From assembly GCA_902478605.1 (NCBI GenBank), contig CABSLQ010000101.1, forward strand, positions 1 through 7,235: a stretch of 7,235 bases of DNA, written 5' to 3'. The notes below the pieces were generated by a model. The model was given only the letters and a program-made list of their open reading frames with translations. It did no database searches and had not been told where the DNA came from. The DNA comes from an uncultured Oscillospiraceae bacterium (lineage in GTDB: Bacteria > Bacillota > Clostridia > Oscillospirales > Acutalibacteraceae). This document shows, one piece after another, positions 1 to 5,337 of the stretch. Every line of letters starts with the position of its first letter. Positions within the stretch are counted from its first letter, which is position 1. The position numbers and the translations under genes are program-made.

Positions 1-1
1 G

Positions 2-454
2 GTATTCGTTGCCCACCGCCGTGTCCAGCGACACATCGATCTGGTAGTAGGCGGTGCTTTCCCCCGCGCCGCCCGCCGTCAGCAGGGTGCCGAACGCCTG
101 ATCCTTCACCTGGGAGAAGGGCCCGTCGCACAGCACCTCGTCCGTGCCGAGCTGGATGACCTTGATATGCAGCACGTCGCCGAGCGCTTTTACTTCCTCG
201 GTCACCCGGGTGCGGAAATGCAGGGTCACGTCCGTATCGTGATACGCCTTTACGCAGAATTCTCGGCTCATTGAGTCCCCTGGCAGCATGTCCCGCACTG
301 CGATTTTTTCATTTACCGCCGGCCGACCCTGATACAATTCCAGCGTCGTCTGGGTGTCCACTGCTCCACAGGGAACCGCCAGCAGCACCGCCGCCGTCAG
401 CACCGCCAGCGTCCTCCGCACACGGTTTCTCCATCGCCCTTCTGACGCTTTCAT
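2..454 (-). CDS. Partial exported protein, possibly TasA/camelysin-like surface protein (N-terminal 151 residues)
   Basis: Read by hand on the minus strand from the ATG at 454-452. The frame stays open to the window edge, giving 151 residues, and the C-terminus lies outside. Residues 1-14 are basic (MKASEGRWRNRVRR), 15-28 are hydrophobic, and a signal peptidase I site is plausible after CGA (residue 31). C29 does not sit in a good lipobox because a proline precedes it, so a lipoprotein is less likely. The mature part is predicted beta-rich and contains a PGDS motif (58-61) and SLDTAVGNEY at the edge. The last motif resembles one I associate with exported TasA/camelysin-like or SipW-dependent surface proteins of Clostridia; this is recollection, not a search. 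An AAGGCGGTGA ribosome site precedes the ATG, and a promoter lies at 511-539. It is transcribed separately from the large operon, whose terminator is upstream at 677-705. The reading frame is well supported; the family is tentative. Confidence 0.72.
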   Translation of the reverse strand, partial: MKASEGRWRNRVRRTLAVLTAAVLLAVPCGAVDTQTTLELYQGRPAVNEKIAVRDMLPGDSMSREFCVKAYHDTDVTLHFRTRVTEEVKALGDVLHIKVIQLGTDEVLCDGPFSQVKDQAFGTLLTAGGAGESTAYYQIDVSLDTAVGNEY

Positions 455-676
455 CCCTTCTTCACCGCCTTTTATAAAATTAATCATTTAAAGATCCTAT
501 TTTTTCCTTTATAATACTCTAAATTACCTCTATAAGCAATAGATGCTATAATGAAATTTGAAAAATTGTGAAAAGATATAAAAGTATCGCGTAAGAAAAT
601 CCAATACTTGGCATCCATGCTTTTATCCATTTGCTTTTTTTATTATTATTGATCTTAATAAAGGCGCGCGACAAAC
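455..676. other. AT-rich intergenic stretch without a gene
   Basis: No open frame with a ribosome site is seen on either strand. It holds the minus-strand promoter at 511-539 and an extended -10 sequence on the plus strand (TGC followed by TATAAT at 547-552). Base composition is far lower in GC than the flanking genes. No tRNA, riboswitch or other structured RNA was recognised. Confidence 0.6.
511..539 (-). promoter_or_regulatory. Putative sigma-A promoter of the exported-protein gene
   Basis: On the minus strand, TTGCTT (539-534) and TATTAT (516-511) are separated by exactly 17 nt. Transcription would start near 504 and leave a leader of about 50 nt before the ATG at 454. The surrounding sequence is AT-rich, so a chance match is possible. 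Confidence 0.45.
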
Positions 677-705
677 AAAAAAATGCGGCACGATGTGCCG
701 CATTT
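677..705 (-). terminator. Intrinsic terminator of the minus-strand operon (left palindrome of the element)
   Basis: A perfect 11-bp inverted repeat, arms AAATGCGGCAC (681-691) and GTGCCGCATTT (695-705), has a 3-nt loop. Read on the minus strand the GC-rich stem runs into seven consecutive T residues (683-677), which is the classic Rho-independent layout. It is the first strong terminator after the reductase gene, so operon transcripts would cross the hairpin array and stop here. Confidence 0.7.
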
Positions 706-771
706 CAGGGTGTCAAAAAACTTTTTAGCGAATAGCAATATACACAAATGCAGAATTCTTATGCGTCGCAT

Positions 772-1021
772 CGGGGAACCCCCGGCGAGGGTATGAGGAC
801 GGCTTAGCCGTCCTCAGGAAGTTCGTCGCTGGGCGACGAACGTTCCGCCTGGGGACGTTTGCCGCTTTGCGGCAAACTCCCGCAGGAAGCGCAGCTTCCT
901 GCTCCCTCCTGCGCTCTTTGAAGGGAAAAATTTCGTCCTCTGCGGAGGACGACAGGGGCTTTGCCCCTTGACCCCACCGCCTTTTGAAAAATGGCGGAAT
1001 GCATTCGCTTGGCGCGAATGC
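772..1021. repeat. Tandem array of short stem-loops (core of the element)
   Basis: Perfect inverted repeats follow one another with little spacing: 772-784 (5 bp), 794-816 (10 bp, loop TTA), 821-841 (9 bp, loop TGG), 857-877 (9 bp, loop TTT), 882-902 (9 bp, loop GCA), 934-951 (7 bp, 4-nt loop), 954-968 (6 bp, loop TTT) and 1001-1021 (8 bp, 5-nt loop). Imperfect ones occur at 841-857 and 977-997. The stems differ in sequence, so this is a recurrence of structure rather than a tandem sequence repeat. Between 794 and 902 almost every base can pair locally. Short GC hairpins of this general look (AGGGGC-TTT-GCCCCT) are, in my recollection, scattered between genes in gut Clostridia. Function is unknown. 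Confidence 0.7.
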
Positions 1022-1071
1022 GAAAACTTTTTGTGTATTATTTTTTGCGAATGGACTTTTTCGACAGGCTG

Positions 1072-1096
1072 AAATGCGGCACGATGTGCCGCATTT
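1072..1096. repeat. Right-hand copy of the 25-nt palindrome
   Basis: Identical to 681-705 over all 25 nt, including the GAT loop. It lies 18 nt beyond the stop codon of the reductase gene. On the minus strand the stem is followed by TTTCAG, and on the plus strand by TTTTCAAG, so its U-tract is much poorer than that of the left copy. It could act as a weak terminator or a 3'-end stabiliser for the operon mRNA. Confidence 0.75.
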
Positions 1097-1114
1097 TCAA
1101 GAGCTGCTGTATTT

Positions 1115-1849
1115 CTAAATAACATATCCCCCGTTGGGGCTCAGCACCTGTCCGGTGATGAACGCCGCTTCCTCTGAAGCGAGAAACGCGATGGCCGCCG
1201 CGACATCTTCCGGGGTGCCGAGACGGCCGACAGGCGTCTCCTCCGCCAAGGCCCGCCGTGCCGGCTCATCAAAGCCCGCCATCATGTCGGTGTCGATGAC
1301 CCCCGGCGCGACACAGTTGACCGTAATACCCGACGGCCCGACCTCCTTAGCGAGCGCCCGGGTCAAGCCGATGACCGCCGCCTTGGCCGTGGAATAATGC
1401 ACCTCGCACGACGCGCCCGTTATCCCCCACATAGAGGAAACGTTGACGATCCGCCCCTTCTTCTGCCGCAGCATGGCGGGCAAAACCGCCCGGCAGCAGT
1501 AAAAGGTGCCGTTCACATGCACCGCCATCATGCGGTTCCATTCCGCCGCCGTTATGTCGGTGAACAGCCGCTGGGCGGCGATGCCCGCATTGTTGACCAG
1601 CACGCTCACCCCGCCCAGCCGCTTTTCCACTGCCTGCAGCATATCCTGCACCTGCGTCTCTTCCGCGACGTCCGCCTGAAAAGCGGCGGCGTCCGCGCCG
1701 GCCGCGGTCAATTCCGCGGCCAAGGCCTCCGCTTCCCGCCGGGAGTGGAGATAGTTCACCGCCACGGCGTATCCGTCACGGGCAAAGCGCCGTGCCGCTG
1801 CCTTTCCGATCCCGCGCGACGCACCGGTAATCAAAACCACCCTGCGCAT
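1115..1849 (-). CDS. ymfI: SDR-family reductase, probably EF-P 5-aminopentanone reductase (YmfI type; FabG-like)
   Basis: A 244-residue short-chain dehydrogenase/reductase. Seen in the sequence: the Rossmann nucleotide motif TGASRGIG (8-15), NNAG (86-89), the active-site asparagine N113, the catalytic serine at S139 and YxxxK (Y152, K156), and a C-terminal ITGQVLSPNGGYVI. Everything needed for an NAD(P)H-dependent ketone reductase is present, and the length is normal. The SSMWG block, the ASCEVHYSTAKAAVIG block and LFTDIT resemble the clostridial group annotated as elongation factor P 5-aminopentanone reductase, which in Bacillus subtilis (YmfI) reduces the 5-aminopentanone group on the EF-P lysine to 5-aminopentanol. 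3-oxoacyl-ACP reductase (FabG) is the alternative, but no fatty-acid genes are nearby. The ATG at 1849 is chosen because AGGAGA lies 5-6 nt upstream; an in-frame start at 1879 lacks such a site. It is the last gene of the operon, 31 nt after the deaminase. Confidence 0.85.
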   Translation of the reverse strand: MRRVVLITGASRGIGKAAARRFARDGYAVAVNYLHSRREAEALAAELTAAGADAAAFQADVAEETQVQDMLQAVEKRLGGVSVLVNNAGIAAQRLFTDITAAEWNRMMAVHVNGTFYCCRAVLPAMLRQKKGRIVNVSSMWGITGASCEVHYSTAKAAVIGLTRALAKEVGPSGITVNCVAPGVIDTDMMAGFDEPARRALAEETPVGRLGTPEDVAAAIAFLASEEAAFITGQVLSPNGGYVI

Positions 1850-1880
1850 GGCCTTCTCCTTTTTGTAAAGCAAAATCACC

Positions 1881-2357
1881 TTACAGACTAAATTCTATAT
1901 GCCGGCCCGTCGGCTCATACGGCCGATAGCGGATGCCGGTCATATCCATCATCTTTTTGGAAGCCAGTACGGCGTCGCTTTCGGCGTATTTATCGGATAA
2001 ATACACCACTTCGCGGATCCCGGCCTGGATGATCGCCTTGGCGCACTCATTGCAGGGGAACAGCGTGGTGTAAAGGCATGCACCTTTCAGCTTGCCGCCG
2101 TAATTGAGAATGGCGTTAAGCTCGGCGTGGCACACGTACAGATACTTGGTTTCCATCGGTTCGCCTTCCCGCGCCCACGGCATCACGTCGTCGCTGCACC
2201 CGACCGGCATGCCGTTGTAGCCCACCGACAGTATCTTTTTATCCGGTCCGACGATGCAGGCGCCCACCTGGGTGCCCGGATCCTTGCTGCGCTGCGCCGA
2301 AAGCAGCGCGATCCCCATGAAATACGCGTCCCAGGAAAGATAGTCCTTTCGTTTCAT
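1881..2357 (-). CDS. comEB: dCMP deaminase (ComEB-type cytidine/deoxycytidylate deaminase)
   Basis: A 158-residue cytosolic zinc enzyme that converts dCMP to dUMP, the precursor for thymidylate synthesis. Seen in the sequence: the HAE motif (H77, A78, catalytic E79) inside CHAELNAILN, and PCNEC (101-105), whose C102 and C105 complete the zinc site with H77. An N-terminal DPGTQVGACIV segment (26-36) and GYNGMP (46-51) are typical of the deoxycytidylate deaminase family and place it there rather than with cytidine or guanine deaminases. Length matches small bacterial dCMP deaminases. Its ATG overlaps the mutY stop codon (ATGA at 2357-2354), which implies translational coupling. Together with upp in the same operon it suggests a pyrimidine-supply role. 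The comEB name reflects the Bacillus homologue only; a competence role is not implied. Confidence 0.93.
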   Translation of the reverse strand: MKRKDYLSWDAYFMGIALLSAQRSKDPGTQVGACIVGPDKKILSVGYNGMPVGCSDDVMPWAREGEPMETKYLYVCHAELNAILNYGGKLKGACLYTTLFPCNECAKAIIQAGIREVVYLSDKYAESDAVLASKKMMDMTGIRYRPYEPTGRHIEFSL

Positions 2358-3484
2358 AGCCTTTCAAGCCCTCTTTCTTTGTATAAAAGTGCCGGCAGCC
2401 GCGAGGAAAAAGCCCGGAAAGCGCTCGGCAGCGCATACAGGCCGGCCAGTTCCTCCCCGCTCACCCACCGGTAATCTCCGGTCAGTTCCACGCGCGGCGA
2501 CCCAAGCAGGAAGCCGCGCATGTGCCATTCGATATGAGAAAAAATATGCTTTCCCTCGCCGAAGGGTTCGGCCGCCGACGCCGGCAGCCCCTGCCGCACG
2601 GCCCAGGCCGCGGCCTCCCCAGGGGAAAGCCACCCCTCCGTGTTGGGCAGCTCCCACAGCCCGGCGAGCAGCCCCTTGTCCGCCCGGCGGTGCAGCAGCA
2701 CGCGCGGTTCCTTTTCCCGGGAAATACAGACGAAAACGGTCCGCTGTTCGACACGCCGTGCCTTTTTAGGCGAGCGAACCGGCAGCCGCCGGGCCGTCCC
2801 CTCCCGCCGGGCCAGACAAGCCTCGGCCAGCGGGCACGCGCTGCAGCGGGGTTCGGCATTGGGCAGGCAAACCGTCTCGCCCAGTTCCATGATGGCCTGG
2901 TTGAAGGCGCCGGGCGCATCGTGAGGCAGCATGGCCGCCGCCACGGCGGTGAACCAGCGCTTGGAAGCCGGCAGCAGCACATCCCGTTCGCTCGCCGTCA
3001 GGCGGGCGAGCACCCGCATCACGTTGCCGTCCACCGCCGGCACCGGCAGGCCGAAGGAGATGGAAGCCACCGCCCCGGCCGTGTATTCCCCGATACCCGG
3101 CAGCGACAGCAGCGCCTCATAATCCCGCGGTATTTCGCCGCCAAACTCCTGCACCAGCCGGCGGGCCGCCTTTTGCAGATTGCGCACCCGGCTGTAATAG
3201 CCGAGCCCCTCCCACAATTTCAGCAGCGTATCCTCCCCGCAGGCGGCGAGCGCCTCCACCGTGGGCAGCGCCAGCATGAAACGGTCAAAATAGGGCAGCG
3301 CGGCCTCGATACGCGTCTGCTGCAGCATGATTTCGGATACCCATACGCGATAGGGGCTGGCATCCAGCCGCCAGGGCAGCAGGCGGCGGTGGGTATCGTA
3401 CCAGCTCAGCAGGGCCCTGGCATACCGGCCAAGCCGCGCGCCCTGTTCCGCGGCGTCGGGCGGCGTCCCGCGTTGTGCGTTCAT
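2354..3484 (-). CDS. mutY: A/G-specific adenine DNA glycosylase MutY
   Basis: A 376-residue base-excision repair enzyme that removes adenine mispaired with 8-oxoguanine. Domains in order: the HhH-GPD glycosylase core (about 20-225), with SEIMLQQTR (50-58; E51 is the expected catalytic glutamate), the helix-hairpin-helix LPGIGEYTAGAVASISF (128-144) and VDGNV (151-155; D152 is the expected catalytic aspartate); four iron-sulfur cysteines C206, C214, C217 and C223; and a C-terminal NUDIX-like domain (about 245-370) with GLLAGLWELPN (271-281) and the FSH motif (315-317) used for 8-oxoG recognition. The complete two-domain architecture separates it from endonuclease III. The first two cluster cysteines are spaced by seven residues rather than the textbook six. 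The start ATG overlaps the stop of the upstream gene (ATGA, 3484-3481), and the stop overlaps the deaminase start. Confidence 0.96.
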   Translation of the reverse strand: MNAQRGTPPDAAEQGARLGRYARALLSWYDTHRRLLPWRLDASPYRVWVSEIMLQQTRIEAALPYFDRFMLALPTVEALAACGEDTLLKLWEGLGYYSRVRNLQKAARRLVQEFGGEIPRDYEALLSLPGIGEYTAGAVASISFGLPVPAVDGNVMRVLARLTASERDVLLPASKRWFTAVAAAMLPHDAPGAFNQAIMELGETVCLPNAEPRCSACPLAEACLARREGTARRLPVRSPKKARRVEQRTVFVCISREKEPRVLLHRRADKGLLAGLWELPNTEGWLSPGEAAAWAVRQGLPASAAEPFGEGKHIFSHIEWHMRGFLLGSPRVELTGDYRWVSGEELAGLYALPSAFRAFSSRLPALLYKERGLERL

Positions 3485-3888
3485 TCCTGTCCGTTCTCCT
3501 CTTCCAGTATGCGGCGACCCGCGGCGGTCAGCCGCGCTTCGCCCCGCTTGAGAAAGGGGGTGTCAAACAAAAAGCCCGGCCGGCCCGCCCCCTCCCTCAC
3601 CATATTGCAGAAGGAAGCGTATAAGGTGCTGCGCGCATACAGCGCATAGTCCCGCTGCCGCGTCACCGGCAGCGCGTAGCTGAGACGCAGCCAGCCCTGC
3701 TCCGCCGCCCGGGCGATGCAGGCGCTGCGCACTTTGACCGTTTCCATGTCGTCGTCCGCTGCGGTCATCCACACAGGATCCAGCGCCGTGGAGCGCAGGG
3801 AGCTTTCCTTTGCGCTGCGCAGCTCGAACCGCACGATGGGCAGCCCTTCCCGTGCCGCCTGCAGCAGCGGCTTCCTGTCGTCCCGCAT
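3481..3888 (-). CDS. Uncharacterised 135-residue protein, coupled to mutY
   Basis: I do not recognise this family. It is a soluble-looking, charged protein with no signal peptide or membrane segment. Two parts stand out: a central block rich in tyrosine and arginine (YALPVTRQRDYALYARSTLY, about 71-90) and a C-terminal segment with FLFDTPFLKRGEARLTAAGRRILEEE, which has the look of the last helix and wing of a small winged-helix domain; that is only an impression. The start at 3888 is supported by AAGGGTGAGA just upstream, although an out-of-frame ATG lies 4 nt before it. The stop codon overlaps the mutY start as ATGA, which argues that the frame is really translated. A terminator-like hairpin (3907-3941) separates it from upp. 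Possibly a DNA-maintenance or regulatory accessory by position, but nothing in the sequence shows this. Confidence 0.75.
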   Translation of the reverse strand: MRDDRKPLLQAAREGLPIVRFELRSAKESSLRSTALDPVWMTAADDDMETVKVRSACIARAAEQGWLRLSYALPVTRQRDYALYARSTLYASFCNMVREGAGRPGFLFDTPFLKRGEARLTAAGRRILEEENGQE

Positions 3889-3906
3889 GCATTCTCACCC
3901 TTTTCC

Positions 3907-3941
3907 AAAAGCGCCCGTCTGCCTTCCCGGCGGACGGGCGC
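3907..3941 (-). terminator. Intrinsic terminator or attenuator after upp
   Basis: On the minus strand a 9-bp perfect stem GCGCCCGTC/GACGGGCGC (3941-3933 and 3919-3911) continues, after one mismatch, into three more pairs around a GGGAA loop, and is followed by TTTT (3910-3907). It lies 13 nt after the upp stop codon. Less than 20 nt separates it from the start of the next gene, so there is no room for a normal promoter between them. Partial termination with read-through, or a promoter inside upp, is therefore likely. Confidence 0.65.
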
Positions 3942-3954
3942 ACAAAGGCCGCTT

Positions 3955-4587
3955 TTATTTTGTCCCGAAAATGCGATCGCCCGCATCGCCGAGGCCGGGC
4001 ACAATGTACCCGTGGTCGTTGAGGTGTGCATCGAGCGACGCGCAGTAAATCTGCACGTCGGGGTGGGCCTCGCCGAGAGCCTTAAGCCCTTCGGGCGCCG
4101 CGATGATGCACATGAATTTGATGCTCTTGGGATGGCGTTCCTTAATCTGGGTGATGGCATCCACGGCGGATCCCCCCGTGGCGAGCATCGGATCGAGCAC
4201 GATGACCTCCCGCTCCTCGATATCGCCGGGCAGCTTGCAGTAATACTCCACCGGCTTGAGTGTTTCCGGGTCGCGGTACAGGCCGATATGCCCCACCCGC
4301 GCGGCGGGCACCAGCTCAATCGCGCCGTCCACCATGCCAAGGCCGGCCCGCAGAATCGGCACAAAGGCCAGCTTGCGTCCGGCGATCACCTTGGAGGTCG
4401 TTTTGGCGACAGGCGTTTCCACCTCCACCTCGCACAGAGGAAGATCGCGTGTGGCTTCGTACACCATCAGTTCGGTGATTTCCTGGATCAGCTCGCGGAA
4501 CTGCTTGGAACCGGTTGCCTTGTCCCGCAGAAGGGTCACCTTATGCTGGATCAGGGGATGATCGGCGATGAACGGCTTGTTTGACAT
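3955..4587 (-). CDS. upp: Uracil phosphoribosyltransferase
   Basis: A 210-residue pyrimidine salvage enzyme that makes UMP from uracil and PRPP in the cytosol. Seen in the sequence: the PRPP-binding loop DPMLATGGS (132-140), the FVPILRAGLGM block (75-85) that precedes the active site in this family, and the uracil-recognition C-terminus YIVPGLGDAGDRIFGTK (194-210). The length is normal for bacterial Upp, and no key motif is missing. The ATG at 4587 is chosen because GGGAGG lies 7 nt upstream; an earlier in-frame ATG at 4602 sits directly on this ribosome site and cannot be the start. It begins 27 nt after tsaB, so it is probably cotranscribed with it, and is followed by a terminator-like hairpin. 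In many Clostridia upp sits next to a dCMP deaminase gene; here two genes intervene. Confidence 0.97.
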   Translation of the reverse strand: MSNKPFIADHPLIQHKVTLLRDKATGSKQFRELIQEITELMVYEATRDLPLCEVEVETPVAKTTSKVIAGRKLAFVPILRAGLGMVDGAIELVPAARVGHIGLYRDPETLKPVEYYCKLPGDIEEREVIVLDPMLATGGSAVDAITQIKERHPKSIKFMCIIAAPEGLKALGEAHPDVQIYCASLDAHLNDHGYIVPGLGDAGDRIFGTK

Positions 4588-4614
4588 TGGAAAGCCTCCC
4601 ATGTTGTTGATAGG

Positions 4615-5337
4615 TCAGTTCCCCTGCGCTGCCTGCCGCTGCCGCAGCTCGCGTTCCGCCTGCGGCAGACGCAGATAAGCCGGCAGCAGCGAGGCCGCCG
4701 CACACAGCTTGTCCGCCGCAGCCAGGCGCGCCGCCACGGCCGCGACGCCTGCCGCCTGCTGATATCGCAGCATAGGCGGCGCAATACGCAGCCCGGGAAA
4801 CTGCCCGTTTAACACAGTATAGCACAACTTGGCCCCGTCTCCAACAAGAAAAACGGATTTTTTATAGGAAAGCAGTCGATTTTGGAGTTCTTCGATGGAA
4901 ATCGCCTCATCCGGCGTCAGGCGGGAAAGCCGCCCGCCTTCGCTCGCAAAGCAGGCGGTGTATACCTGGCGGCAGCGGGCGTCCATCACGGCGCAGACCA
5001 CCCCGTCAAAAGGAAGCCCCTGCGCATTTTCCGCAATGGCTTCCAGGGTGGAAACCGCCGCACAGGGCAAATCCCGCGGCGCGGCCAGCCCTTTGACCGC
5101 CGCCACGCCGATGCGCACCCCGGTGAAGGAGCCGGGCCCCGCCGACACGGCGAGGAGGTTCACATCCGCAAAGGCCAGGCCGCTGTTTTTGAGCATATCC
5201 TGCACCATGGGCAAAATGGTCTGGCTGTGGGTCAGCGGGGTGTTGGTCACGGCCGAAGCGAGGATCTCCCCCTCCCGCACCACGGCGCAGGAGGCCGGCC
5301 CCGCCGATGTATCAAGCGCCAGTATCGTATACGCCAT
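4615..5337 (-). CDS. tsaB: tRNA t6A37 threonylcarbamoyltransferase complex dimerisation subunit TsaB
   Basis: A 240-residue ASKHA-fold protein that, with TsaD and TsaE, transfers threonylcarbamoyl to A37 of ANN-decoding tRNAs. TsaB is the non-catalytic scaffold. Seen in the sequence: the N-terminal ILALDTSAGPASCAVV (5-20), THSQTILPM (36-44), and the family signature SAGPGSFTGVRIGVAAVKGLA (65-85). The C-terminal half is variable and alanine-rich, as usual in TsaB, and lacks the metal-binding histidines of TsaD. The ATG at 5337 follows GGCGGTGA by 5 nt; the frame upstream opens only at a TTG. The start lies inside tsaE (26-nt overlap), which indicates coupling. The rimI and tsaD genes that often follow tsaB are absent here and must be elsewhere. 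Confidence 0.95.
   Translation of the reverse strand: MAYTILALDTSAGPASCAVVREGEILASAVTNTPLTHSQTILPMVQDMLKNSGLAFADVNLLAVSAGPGSFTGVRIGVAAVKGLAAPRDLPCAAVSTLEAIAENAQGLPFDGVVCAVMDARCRQVYTACFASEGGRLSRLTPDEAISIEELQNRLLSYKKSVFLVGDGAKLCYTVLNGQFPGLRIAPPMLRYQQAAGVAAVAARLAAADKLCAAASLLPAYLRLPQAERELRQRQAAQGN

Larger units (their letters stand above)
681..1096. repeat. MITE-like, hairpin-rich element with imperfect terminal inverted repeats
   Basis: Both ends carry the same 25-nt palindrome (681-705 and 1072-1096; arms AAATGCGGCAC/GTGCCGCATTT, loop GAT). Inside each palindrome the flanks also match in inverted orientation: the left end reads CAGGGTGTCAAAAAACT from 706 and the right end, on the opposite strand from 1071, reads CAGCCTGTCGAAAAAGT. 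Both then go on, with a 1-nt shift, to a shared ATACACA. That makes imperfect terminal inverted repeats of about 65 bp around a core of stem-loops. No convincing protein is encoded; two minus-strand open frames inside have no ribosome site or recognisable product. No clear target-site duplication was found. The layout matches a non-autonomous, MITE-like or REP-like intergenic repeat. Mobility is inferred from one copy only. Confidence 0.6.

Noticed and set aside
271..477. 68-codon plus-strand open frame over the exported protein
   Set aside because: Proline/serine/alanine-rich shadow of the signal-peptide gene, which has the better ribosome site and promoter.
681..1096. CRISPR array or integron attC-like cassette array
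   Set aside because: The recurring units are hairpins with unrelated stems, not direct repeats with spacers. No cas, integrase or cassette gene is present, and only the two end palindromes are identical.
1097..1114. Target-site duplication at the ends of the element
   Set aside because: Only a short CAA-like similarity can be found between the left flank (AAACAAA) and the right flank (CAAGAG), and the left flank is A-rich, so chance explains it.
804..1125. Two small minus-strand open frames inside the hairpin element
   Set aside because: They run through the stem-loops, so their codons are dictated by the palindromes. One also overlaps the end of the reductase gene. No ribosome site or conserved domain is seen.
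2522..3649. 375-codon plus-strand open frame opposite mutY
   Set aside because: It mirrors mutY and the unknown gene, is rich in R, P, G and Q, has no motif or ribosome site, and mutY carries all its family signatures in the other strand.
4588..4602. Upstream in-frame ATG extending upp by five residues
   Set aside because: That ATG is part of the GGGAGG ribosome site serving the ATG at 4587, and the extended residues are not part of the Upp family.
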